Shown piece by piece: positions 1 to 8,244 of a DNA stretch of 38,059 nucleotides (positions are counted from its first letter, which is position 1; each line of letters opens with the position of its first letter). The DNA is taken from the NCBI RefSeq assembly GCF_015207705.1, contig NZ_JADEWI010000066.1, forward strand, positions 1 to 38,059. The letters are read 5' to 3'. Source of the stretch: Nostoc sp. LEGE 06077 (lineage in GTDB: Bacteria > Cyanobacteriota > Cyanobacteriia > Cyanobacteriales > Nostocaceae). Below the pieces are notes generated by a model that was not told the DNA's origin, made no database searches, and saw nothing but the letters and a program-made list of their open reading frames with translations. The position numbers and the translations under genes were made by a program.

Positions 1-821
1 GGTTGATGAGAAATAGAATCACTAGTTTGGAGTTTTGTTTGAATAACTTTTGAATCTAAATTAGTATTTGATGTGTCGTTTTCTGCTGGTGGTGATGTCG
101 TTGATAGACTCTCTATTTTTGGATTTGCAATAGAATCATTGCTATCTTGTTTTGTTTGAATAACTTTTGATTCTGTAACAGTAGATGCTATGGCTGGTTG
201 ATGAGAAATAGAATCACTAGTTTGGAGTTTTGTTTGAATAACTTTTGAATCTAAATCAGAATTTGATGTGGCGTTTTTTCCTGGTGATGTTGTTGATAGA
301 CTCTCTATTTTTGGATTTGCAATAGAATTATTATTATCTCTTTGTGCTTGGATAACTGTTGGGTCTATGCTACTAGTTGACGGTATACTAATATCTACGA
401 GCGCTTCAAGTTGAGCTAAATTTATATCTATACTATTTTTATTTTTTGATAAAATATTGCTGTTTACAACAGAATTATTGGTTTCTAATTTTTGCTGAAT
501 AGTTGTTGAGTTTGAAGTTGTTTTTGCTGCTTTATTTGCAGTTGCTAGAGTTGAATCGGTGAAATTTGGTAAGTTAGATTCAGAAAAAAAAGGTGAATTT
601 TCAAATGTACTATCTAGTAGATTAGTATCTATAGTTCCTGAATTTAGAAAGACTGAGGGGTCAAAATTAGAGAGTGGTTTTGCTCCTAATAGTGATAAAA
701 ATTTGGGACTGATTAATTTTTGAACAAAAGGCTTATGAGGTAGTAAAGGTCGCTTTACACCTAGATTTAAGTTGGGTGCTGAAGGTTCTGAGGCAAAACC
801 TGTGGTCAGATTTTCTGTCAT
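1..821 (-). CDS. Repeat-rich protein downstream of the CIS tube gene (partial, C-terminus outside window)
   Basis: An open frame of at least 273 codons starts with ATG at 821-819 and reaches the left edge without a stop. It starts only 6 nt after the stop of the tail-tube gene, so the two are probably co-translated. The N-terminal ~70 residues are proline- and leucine-rich (NLGVKRPLLPHKPFVQKLI). After that the protein is low-complexity, rich in S, T, N, Q and D, and built from imperfect repeats around the motif KVIQTK....DSI, followed by SHQPAIAST or NPKIESLSTTSP. At DNA level the larger unit repeats with a 195-bp (65-residue) period, visible as near-identical stretches beginning at 1 and 196. 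No enzyme motif or membrane segment is visible. By position it could be a structural, tape-measure-like or cargo protein of the injection system, but this is inference and I do not recognise the family. Confidence 0.7.
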   Translation of the reverse strand, partial: MTENLTTGFASEPSAPNLNLGVKRPLLPHKPFVQKLISPKFLSLLGAKPLSNFDPSVFLNSGTIDTNLLDSTFENSPFFSESNLPNFTDSTLATANKAAKTTSNSTTIQQKLETNNSVVNSNILSKNKNSIDINLAQLEALVDISIPSTSSIDPTVIQAQRDNNNSIANPKIESLSTTSPGKNATSNSDLDSKVIQTKLQTSDSISHQPAIASTVTESKVIQTKQDSNDSIANPKIESLSTTSPPAENDTSNTNLDSKVIQTKLQTSDSISHQ

Positions 822-827
822 ATACTA

Positions 828-1331
828 TTAATTACTAGAAAAGGAACCTGAGCTATCGCGACCAGAAAGAATTGATGCACCGCCAGACCTTGTTTTATCA
901 ACTTTCAAGCCTTCGTAAGTTAAAGTTAGTTCTTCAATAGCGACTGTGCTAGAATCTGCACTTAAACTTGGTGCTTTCCATGAGATAGGTACAGCACCAA
1001 TTAAAGTCCAACATTGCATTGTTTCGCCTGCTTGATTAAAAACTAAAATATTTACATTACGCCGTTCTATTGCACCCGTTAAAATTTTCTCGATCCAATT
1101 CCAAAACGTTAAGTCATTAGTAATACCACGTTTGAGGGTAACATCTGAAAAATCTGCTGGATTTAACAATACTCTTTGTTGATTATTGACTCCACCTTCC
1201 GCAAATTTTTCAGTTTTGATATTAACTCCCAAACCTTGGCATTCTGTAAAACACGCGGTAATATTACTCTCAATTTCTACATAAAATCTATTGGCGGTAA
1301 CGTAGTTTAATTCTCGGCTAGTATTAGCCAT
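828..1331 (-). CDS. Contractile injection system tail-tube protein (gp19/Afp1-like)
   Basis: This 167-residue protein matches the phage T4 gp19-like tail-tube family also used as inner tube by extracellular and cyanobacterial contractile injection systems (Afp1/Pvc1 type). Typical features are the N-terminal RFYVEIES..ITACFTECQGL strand region, a central VLLNPADFSDVTLKRGITND segment before FWNWI, and a late strand pair with WTLIGAVPISWKAPSLSA and IEELTLTYEGL. Length is normal for the family. Such proteins stack as hexameric rings to form the rigid tube driven out when the sheath contracts. ATG at 1331 is preceded by GGAGTGAGTA, a good ribosome-binding site. It lies 20 nt after a 47-codon ORF and 6 nt before the repeat-rich gene. 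Sheath, baseplate and AAA genes are not in the window and would be expected to the left. A prophage origin cannot be excluded, but no other phage gene is present. Confidence 0.88.
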   Translation of the reverse strand: MANTSRELNYVTANRFYVEIESNITACFTECQGLGVNIKTEKFAEGGVNNQQRVLLNPADFSDVTLKRGITNDLTFWNWIEKILTGAIERRNVNILVFNQAGETMQCWTLIGAVPISWKAPSLSADSSTVAIEELTLTYEGLKVDKTRSGGASILSGRDSSGSFSSN

Positions 1332-1351
1332 TACTCACTCCTATAAAAGTT

Positions 1352-1495
1352 TTAAATTCGTTCTTTTTGTTGCTTTAAGTCGTCTTTCATTAGTTTATAA
1401 ACTTTATCAGTCAGCTTCCATAAGAGTTGACGATCGCGCATTACCTTACCTGCTAACTTGGCAAGTTTTTTTTGCTGATCACTATCATCGTTCAT
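1352..1495 (-). CDS. Small basic protein (47 aa) upstream of the tube gene
   Basis: A 47-codon ORF begins with ATG at 1495-1493 and ends with TAA at 1352-1354, 20 nt before the tube gene on the same strand. The product starts MNDDSDQQKKLAKLAGKV and ends KLMKDDLKQQKERI; it is lysine-rich, cysteine-free and predicted to be almost entirely helical. It has the look of a short coiled-coil adaptor. Small proteins of about 50 residues often sit beside tube genes in contractile injection clusters, which supports a real gene, but I cannot place it in a named family. The ribosome-binding site is weak (TTGAG just upstream), so translation could depend on the upstream gene. Confidence 0.6.
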   Translation of the reverse strand: MNDDSDQQKKLAKLAGKVMRDRQLLWKLTDKVYKLMKDDLKQQKERI

Positions 1496-1575
1496 ATCTC
1501 AAAAAATTGGATAAATAGATTTATTTATATCAATAAAGTTTACATCTCAACTATTAGCCAATAGTCTACTCTTCT

Positions 1576-3816
1576 CTAATGATCATGTAGCGGTACTAAA
1601 CCAGCTTTCTCTAATATTTGCTGTACTTCTGCGGTTCTCAGCATTTCCACGAATTTTTGACCAATAGGCGGACGGCTGTTATCCCCTGGATACAATACAA
1701 CTAATGGATAACTAAGTGGATATTTGCCTGTTTTGAAGACTAAGATATTGGGCTTATAACTGCCTTTATCATCACACAAATCAGTACTTGGATCTATTGA
1801 TTTACCATTATCTTGTATTAAAGTTTGAACTGCGGGCTTATTACCATCTGTTATTGCTAAAGGATACGCAGAACACTGACCAAATACTTGACTGAGTGGA
1901 GCAAAACCAATACTACCAATAGGTTTATCTCTTTCAAAGTCATTCAATATATTTTGCAGCATTTCTAAAGTAGATAAAGGTGTAAAATTGATTGTATAAT
2001 TTGTGAATGATGTATTTAATGTTTGCTGTTTTTGGAGACTGCGAAAAGCGCTGATCGCATTTTCACTTTTGAGGACTCTCTGTTCAAATATTCTAATTTG
2101 TTCTTTATCTTTTGGTATGTAAAGGCTGACTGGTAAATCAGGGAATTTTTTACCCTTTAATTGGTTCCAGTTAGTAATTTTTCCTGTATATAACTCTTGT
2201 AATTGCTCAATACTAATTTGACCATTCAGTGCTTTTGGTAGACTGCTATCACGTTTTGAGTAACTAAAAGCTACAAATACCACTAAACCATCATAAGCAA
2301 ATTCTTGATGTTTTAGTTCTGGACTAAATTGTTTAATCATATTCGCGATCGCAAAGTCTGTTTTGCTTGATTGTACGTTAGCGATCGCTTGGTCTATACT
2401 ATCCTCTGGCTGGTAATTTAACTGCAATTTAGGCTGACTTGCTTTTAACTTTTCTTCCAGGGTTTGATTTTGTAATATCAAATTGCTTTGTCGTCGGATA
2501 AAACTCCAAGTACTTTCTTTTTCTCCAGTATAGTTAAATTTCCCCGCAGGTACACCAGTCACACTTTTTAAACAGCAAACTACTGGTTCTTCGACTAGGG
2601 TTTCTTGATATTTAAATTTTTGGACTAGCCAGCTAATTAATCCTATGATAAGCGCTGCACCCAGGATACTTAATAGTAATACTGAAGGGCGATAAAATTT
2701 ATTTTTGTTATTTTCGGATTTTTCGTTAATTATTAATACTTGTCTAGGTAAAGCTTGATAAATTTTCAATAATGATTGCCGTGCTTCTTCTGCATGAATA
2801 AAGGGTTTATCTAATTCTAAAAGTCTAAATAAAAAAGCTTTAAAATCTGGAGTGATTGATTGCCAATATTGCTCTTTTTTTGGATCAATATCTGCATCTA
2901 ATGTATGACCTACTAACAAATAAAAAGCCACATAGCCTAAATCAACTAAGTCTTGAGTAACAGTAGGAATAATAGTTTTATTAGTTGATAAATCAAATAA
3001 CTTTTCCCAGAGTGCTAAATCAGTTAAATGGATAAAAAACTCTTCAGTATCTGCCATAATCAGCAGACTATCAAGATTAATATTACCGTGGGCGATTCCT
3101 TGTTGTATTTGCCCAGTTGGAAGACTAAATTTTTGACCGTGGAGAAATTGCAGAGTTTGTAATGCTTGGTCAAGAACACGGTACACATCCCTCTCTGACA
3201 TAGGTTGATTAGTAGTTGTCAGATATTTTCTGAGGGTGGGATAAGTATCGACATTGCCACTAGTAACAAGATAGCAGCGTTCAGCAACAGGATCGGCTAA
3301 CGCATCCCAAGGGAAATTTAAGCGAATATCTTGAATTCTTCCATCGGCTAAACTTAACCCCGCTAGGCGTTCAAAGGCTTGTTTTCTGTCTCTAGTTTCC
3401 TCAGCGTTAAAAGCCAGTTGAGGTAATAAATATTCTTTAATAATTGCTGGTTGTTGGTCTGTTAACTGAATTCCCTGATATAAACGCCCCAGACCACGAT
3501 TTCCGATATATTTATCTATGCGATATCGCCCTTTATATCCCCTAAATTCGGTCTTTGGCGGTATAATTGCCGGAAAACCACAGTTTTGGCAGGTTTTAGC
3601 TGTGGGGTTTTGTTCTATCGTTGTTTTTGTCCATTCGCAGCCTAAAGGATTTCCCATACAGCAGCGATATTTGTGGTAGATGATATCTACACCCATAGTA
3701 GTGAGTGGTTGCACAATTGCTGGAGTTACAATCGGTTCTGGTTCTACAACTGGTGGGTTTTCTGCTTTGGGGAAAAACCTCTGAGGTAATTTGGCTTTGA
3801 TTTGTTCATAAACCAC
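1576..3816 (-). CDS. Zinc-ribbon/pseudokinase/TM/PstS-like substrate-binding fusion
   Basis: The 746-residue protein has four parts. A proline-rich start leads to a Cys cluster (C52, C53, C60, C76, C79) like the 4-Cys prefix of cyanobacterial Ser/Thr kinases. Residues ~95-350 have a kinase fold: a glycine-loop remnant GNRGLGRLYQG, a Lys in IIKEY (K127), and HGNINLDS where active kinases have HRDLKxxN. The metal-binding loop reads DLA instead of DFG. Loss of the catalytic Asp and Asn indicates a pseudokinase. Residues ~378-400 form one membrane helix. The remainder resembles PstS-type binding proteins (LYTGKITNWNQLKG; a late FVEMLRTAEVQQILEKAGL). The likely topology is a cytoplasmic pseudokinase with a periplasmic ligand sensor. 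The start is GTG at 3816 with a weak ribosome site; ATG at 3696 is an alternative that would drop the proline-rich leader. It precedes the tube genes by 80 nt on the same strand. Confidence 0.85.
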   Translation of the reverse strand: MVYEQIKAKLPQRFFPKAENPPVVEPEPIVTPAIVQPLTTMGVDIIYHKYRCCMGNPLGCEWTKTTIEQNPTAKTCQNCGFPAIIPPKTEFRGYKGRYRIDKYIGNRGLGRLYQGIQLTDQQPAIIKEYLLPQLAFNAEETRDRKQAFERLAGLSLADGRIQDIRLNFPWDALADPVAERCYLVTSGNVDTYPTLRKYLTTTNQPMSERDVYRVLDQALQTLQFLHGQKFSLPTGQIQQGIAHGNINLDSLLIMADTEEFFIHLTDLALWEKLFDLSTNKTIIPTVTQDLVDLGYVAFYLLVGHTLDADIDPKKEQYWQSITPDFKAFLFRLLELDKPFIHAEEARQSLLKIYQALPRQVLIINEKSENNKNKFYRPSVLLLSILGAALIIGLISWLVQKFKYQETLVEEPVVCCLKSVTGVPAGKFNYTGEKESTWSFIRRQSNLILQNQTLEEKLKASQPKLQLNYQPEDSIDQAIANVQSSKTDFAIANMIKQFSPELKHQEFAYDGLVVFVAFSYSKRDSSLPKALNGQISIEQLQELYTGKITNWNQLKGKKFPDLPVSLYIPKDKEQIRIFEQRVLKSENAISAFRSLQKQQTLNTSFTNYTINFTPLSTLEMLQNILNDFERDKPIGSIGFAPLSQVFGQCSAYPLAITDGNKPAVQTLIQDNGKSIDPSTDLCDDKGSYKPNILVFKTGKYPLSYPLVVLYPGDNSRPPIGQKFVEMLRTAEVQQILEKAGLVPLHDH

Positions 3817-3902
3817 GACGGAAACCCTTAGTGATCGCTCTTATCTGCCGCATCCTACACTCAATTTTTGTTCAAAGACATTAGACTTTCCGCTAAAATT
3901 TA

Positions 3903-6900
3903 TCAAATCCCTGTAATAATGAATCCTGCCCAATAATAAGGATGATTATAAGGCTTTCTATCAGGGATAATTTTGCTAATTCTATATAAATGTGTTGCTA
4001 AATAAGTTCTAATTCTCAATTCATCAGGATGCAGAGTTTTGATTAAATTTTCATACCATATCGTCAATTCTCCGGCGGTGACTTCTTGTAACCATGTAGT
4101 TGCTTCTGTTAAAGCAGTGGTTGGTGATTGATTTATCTGGAGCCGACGATAAAATTCTATAATTAATAATGCGCTGGCAGATGACTCTACATTCCAAACA
4201 GTACTAATAACTTGGGGAACTCCACCACAAAGGAAACTATTAACTAAAGATACATATTCGGTAGTCACATTCTGGTTGAGGTTACTCGCAAATTTACAGG
4301 ACGAGAGAAATACTAAGTTGTAATTACTCAGATTTTTTTGATATATTTCTTCAAGGATCAGTTTATCTTCTCCTGCCAATATCAATTCTGATTTCCTTGG
4401 TTCAACAAAATTGTTGATAGCTTGACTTGTAAAATGAACAATATTGTAATTCTCAGCTAAAGCCTTTTCTATATTAATTTTATTAGCTTCTTCCTCCTGG
4501 ATACGGTGAGGTTCATCAAACATTTGGCTGATAACTTCTGATTCCAACTTAGCAAATTTTGGTGGAGAATAATTTGCCCTAGTTGGAGATTCAATACTCA
4601 GTAATTTTTGCTTTTTCAATTGTCCAATATTGCTAGGTGGTAAGTTTAAACCTACTTGGATATTAGGTAAATAAGTAGTAATCAATCTTGATGAGATATT
4701 TTCTAGTTCTAAGTCAGAATTAGAGAGATTAAACAGTACATGTAAAGGTAATCTAGCTAAATCTCGGTGAGGTACTAAAATCAGATTTGTGATGCCTTCA
4801 AGTTCTTGAGTAATTGTGGAAATTTCGAGGATTTTTTGCAGATGTAAGAGTTTTTCTTCCATCTGCGATCGCCAGGGATGGTTGCTTTTGGTTTGGGGAT
4901 CTTGGGCTTGATCACAATAATCTTGATATGTTTGATGCCAATCTTCTAACCAATGTTCAAAAGCAATCAGTCTTCGAGTTGCTTCCGGTAAAGGTAACTC
5001 TTGCAGTGGCTTATTAATTTCTGATGATATATTTCCTAGTTCTTGGACGGGGATAAATACCAAAATAGGTGAGGGAGCGCCATCTTTTATAATAAATGTA
5101 TGCAGAGCCGCTGGGCTAATATGCCAGTAAATAATTGCGGTGGTGGGATTAAGTAAATCTTGGACTGAACGATAATTAAGGGAATAAATTTCATCTTGCC
5201 AGCTAAACAATAACCACTGTAAACAAGCATTTTTGATCTGTTCGGCTAGTTCCCACGCTTCTACCAAATCACCAGATTCTACTAAGAAATCAACTCCTAA
5301 TTGTCCAATTCCGGCAAATTTGAGCGCCAACTGTTTTTTACTTTCATCAGAACGCCCAGGGTCACTAAACAATTCTTGCAATAAATTAGCGGCACGTTGT
5401 TGTAATTCTTGTGCTTGTGTAGTTTGCCCTAAACCTAACAAAACTTTAATTAAAGATTGCAGTATTTCTAAATGTAATTGGGGAAATCCTTCCCAACTGA
5501 GAGTTAATAATGCTTGATTATATTCAAATACAGATTTGCGCCAATGTTGCCGGGGTGCTGGTTGTTTTTTACCTTGCTCATAATGAGTGTTACCAATAGC
5601 TAAATGCAACCTCCCCCAACCCTCTGGGTGGGTATCTGGGCGAATATATTTTAACCCTTGTTCGTAGCTGGCGAGTTTACCTGCATAACCGCCTTGTCTG
5701 AGGGCGGGGTTAATGGCGGCGACGTTAGTTAATAAATGCTCCAGTGTTTCGGTATCAGGTATATGACCGATCGCTGTACCTCGACCAATCCACGCTTCCC
5801 AATAATCGAGTTTGATTTGTAAGGCGTTGTCGTAAGCCACGATCGCTTCGGGATAGCGTTCCAAATAAAACAGGGCGACCGCTTGATTGTACCAAGCGAG
5901 ATGAAAGTCCGGTTTGATGGCGATCGCTTTGTTATATGAGGCGATCGCTTCTTCTCTTCTAACTAAGTTATCTAGCGCCACGCCTCGGTTATACCAAGCT
6001 AAATAGAAATCAGGTTGCGCCGCCAAGGCTTTGTCCCAAGAAGCGATCGCTTCTGACCACTGTTTTAAATTAAACAGCACCACACCCCGGTCAATCCAAA
6101 CTTCGTAATAGTCTGGTTGCAGTTCTAAAGCTTGATTGTAAGAGGCGATCGCTTCTGCATATTGCTCACTGACAGCAAAAGCAATACCCCGGTAATACCA
6201 TGTTTCTGGGTCTTGGGGTTGCAATTCCAAAGCTTGATCGTAACTGGTAATGGCCTCCCACACCTGACCCAACTTCAGTAGAGCTAAAGCCTTACTCGCC
6301 CAAGCTTCTGGGTAATTAGGATGAATTTCGATGGCTTGACTAAAAGAAGCGATCGCTTCGGCAAATAATCCCAATTCGCCTAATGTTCCGCCGCGATTGT
6401 ACCAAGCTTTGTAATGGTCTGGTTTCAGGTCAATTGCTGTGTCATAGGCCGCCACGGCTTCGGCAAAACGTTCTAAATGGAACAAAGTCAAGCCGCGATT
6501 AAACCAATATTCATAAGATTCCGGTTGCAATTCAATGGCGCGATCATAAGAAGCGATCGCACTTGCCAAATCTCCAGTTTTGGCTTGTTGCAAACCTTGA
6601 TAAAACCAAGCTTGTGCTTGAATGGCTGTATTTGCTGGATTAGTGGTTGTAGTCGGAGGTGGGCTAGATTGTGCTGTCAGATTCATCGCCAACTGCTGTA
6701 CTAAATGTGCGCTTTGATCTAACCTCCCCAACAATTCATCTAGGGTATAGGCAACATTTGGATCTAAATTTGCTAAATACTGATCCCAAGAATTTCCTGA
6801 ATATCCGGTTCTCACAAGTCTGGTCTGTTCTGCTGGATATTCCAACGACAATTCACTTAAATTACCAATGACATCTTCCGCCGCCGGAGCCAGAAAAGCT

Positions 6901-7853
6901 ACTGTTGCGTTAGGTGCAAATTCATCTCCTGTATATTCCCAGGTGATTTTTTCCTGATTTTCTGCTGCCATTTCCTGGGGTTGTGTTGTGGTGAATTCTT
7001 CTCCTGAATACTCCCAAACCGATACATCTGTGTTCTCTATTGGATATTCTTGGGGTGATGTAGTATCTGCTAATTCTGCTTCTGTGTATTCCCAACGAAT
7101 TTCTTCTAGATTTTCCGTTGCCGTTTGTTGGGGTTGTGTAGTGATGAATTCTTCCCCTGTATATTCCCAAACTGGTACATCAGTGTTCTCTATGGGAGAT
7201 TCTTGAGGTATCGTCCGAACTACAAATTCTTCCCCTGTATATTCCCAGATAATTTCTTCGACATTTTCTGTAGAAACTTCGGAGGGTTGTGTTTCATTCA
7301 CTGCGTTTGCTGGCGGTTGTGCAGTCGCTGGCGGTGCTAATTCGTCATATTCCCACAACGATTCACCCAAGTTACGAAGTAAACTCTGTCCCGGAGTGTT
7401 TATGCCTTCGCTGCTTGTAGATGCAGCAGGTTGCGCCTCCACATCGTCATCCCATTCATCAGTATCCCGCCTCATTAATCTGATACCAATGTCATAGGAA
7501 AGTTCACCCACTTTACCGATGTTGAGTTCCCCAAGTTGTACCATCTGCGTTCCTAACTGCTGATTAGGTGCAGGTGAGATTAACAATCTTTCACCAAAGC
7601 TGAGTAACCAATCAATCCAACGCTCTGTACTAATACGGTCTTCCATGCGTTGGAGGTATCTGATTGCCCATTGTTGTCCTCGTCCTTGATGTACCCCTTC
7701 TAGCAGTTGGGTAAACAGAAGTTCCAAATCAGCATTAGTTAATTCAGGAGGTGGTTCTACCATCTCCTGTTCCCTAAAGGTTTTTAACGTCTGTTTACTA
7801 CCAGTGGGCTGGTTTGAATGTGTTTTAAGCCACTGCCATAGCTGCGTGAGCAT
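3903..7853 (-). CDS. TPR-CHAT protein with WEY-motif repeats
   Basis: This very large protein (1316 residues from ATG at 7853; GTG at 7859 adds two) is modular. Numbering from the GTG start: residues ~36-132 form a helical domain shared with the 8245-8949 protein. Residues 169-310 carry six W-E-Y motifs (W169, W205, W231, W256, W282, W307), mostly 25-26 residues apart and typically WEYTGEEF. Residues ~417-690 hold eight 34-residue TPRs plus a ninth partial one. A second helical region leads to a C-terminal CHAT (caspase-like) domain (~900-1318) ending HPYYWAGFIITG. The catalytic Cys is present (C1188 in LSSCKFAS), but the usual HxxxHG signature reads HFTSQA, so the catalytic His appears to be Gln1146. 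TPR-CHAT proteins are known as proteases or scaffolds in signalling and death pathways; this one may be inactive. The ATG is preferred because it aligns with the internal ATG of the paralogue. Confidence 0.87.
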   Translation of the reverse strand: MLTQLWQWLKTHSNQPTGSKQTLKTFREQEMVEPPPELTNADLELLFTQLLEGVHQGRGQQWAIRYLQRMEDRISTERWIDWLLSFGERLLISPAPNQQLGTQMVQLGELNIGKVGELSYDIGIRLMRRDTDEWDDDVEAQPAASTSSEGINTPGQSLLRNLGESLWEYDELAPPATAQPPANAVNETQPSEVSTENVEEIIWEYTGEEFVVRTIPQESPIENTDVPVWEYTGEEFITTQPQQTATENLEEIRWEYTEAELADTTSPQEYPIENTDVSVWEYSGEEFTTTQPQEMAAENQEKITWEYTGDEFAPNATVAFLAPAAEDVIGNLSELSLEYPAEQTRLVRTGYSGNSWDQYLANLDPNVAYTLDELLGRLDQSAHLVQQLAMNLTAQSSPPPTTTTNPANTAIQAQAWFYQGLQQAKTGDLASAIASYDRAIELQPESYEYWFNRGLTLFHLERFAEAVAAYDTAIDLKPDHYKAWYNRGGTLGELGLFAEAIASFSQAIEIHPNYPEAWASKALALLKLGQVWEAITSYDQALELQPQDPETWYYRGIAFAVSEQYAEAIASYNQALELQPDYYEVWIDRGVVLFNLKQWSEAIASWDKALAAQPDFYLAWYNRGVALDNLVRREEAIASYNKAIAIKPDFHLAWYNQAVALFYLERYPEAIVAYDNALQIKLDYWEAWIGRGTAIGHIPDTETLEHLLTNVAAINPALRQGGYAGKLASYEQGLKYIRPDTHPEGWGRLHLAIGNTHYEQGKKQPAPRQHWRKSVFEYNQALLTLSWEGFPQLHLEILQSLIKVLLGLGQTTQAQELQQRAANLLQELFSDPGRSDESKKQLALKFAGIGQLGVDFLVESGDLVEAWELAEQIKNACLQWLLFSWQDEIYSLNYRSVQDLLNPTTAIIYWHISPAALHTFIIKDGAPSPILVFIPVQELGNISSEINKPLQELPLPEATRRLIAFEHWLEDWHQTYQDYCDQAQDPQTKSNHPWRSQMEEKLLHLQKILEISTITQELEGITNLILVPHRDLARLPLHVLFNLSNSDLELENISSRLITTYLPNIQVGLNLPPSNIGQLKKQKLLSIESPTRANYSPPKFAKLESEVISQMFDEPHRIQEEEANKINIEKALAENYNIVHFTSQAINNFVEPRKSELILAGEDKLILEEIYQKNLSNYNLVFLSSCKFASNLNQNVTTEYVSLVNSFLCGGVPQVISTVWNVESSASALLIIEFYRRLQINQSPTTALTEATTWLQEVTAGELTIWYENLIKTLHPDELRIRTYLATHLYRISKIIPDRKPYNHPYYWAGFIITGI

Positions 7854-8244
7854 CTGCACATACTCTGAAGGTTTTGTTTATCCTAGATTGTAGCGATCGT
7901 TATGTCAAAAAAGCCTAGATTTGCGTGAAACCCACTGCCATTAACGGGTTTATCTGGTAGATGTTTATCAAAAATATACAAAACTTTGTTAGTTGTTATC
8001 CATTTAGCGCAAAGTGTTGAGTATAAACCCAGTAATTAACCTACAGGAAGCCGCTTTGCGTCTACAAGGCTTTGAGCTATTAACATTGTCCTAACCTCAG
8101 TGGCTACGGTTCAGTAGAACGACTTAGAAAGACCAAACTATGTAAAGAAAAATTAACTATGCTCAAGTCTTCTTCACTCCAGCCTTGTCCTAGCGATAAA
8201 TATTCATACCGACTTACTTATACAATCCAAATTGATGAATTTAC
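7854..8244. other. Intergenic spacer between the two paralogues
   Basis: About 390 nt with no convincing gene. Near 7881-7899 it carries the sequence CTAGATTGTAGCGATCG, which is repeated almost exactly at 8966-8984 upstream of the paralogous gene, so the upstream region was duplicated with the coding domain or is kept as a shared control element. A repeat-like stretch (GGAAGCCGCTTTGCGTCTAC) lies near 8046-8065. A 42-codon frame from ATG at 8159 on the plus strand overlaps the end of the next gene and is not credible. Confidence 0.5.

Noticed and set aside
828-1331. Prophage interpretation of the tube gene
   Set aside because: No integrase, capsid, portal or lysis gene is near; the neighbours are signalling proteins, which fits a contractile injection cluster better, although the left flank is not visible.
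6922-7340. Several 70-80 codon frames overlapping the WEY repeats
   Set aside because: They are shadows of the repeated codons of the CHAT gene and share its period.
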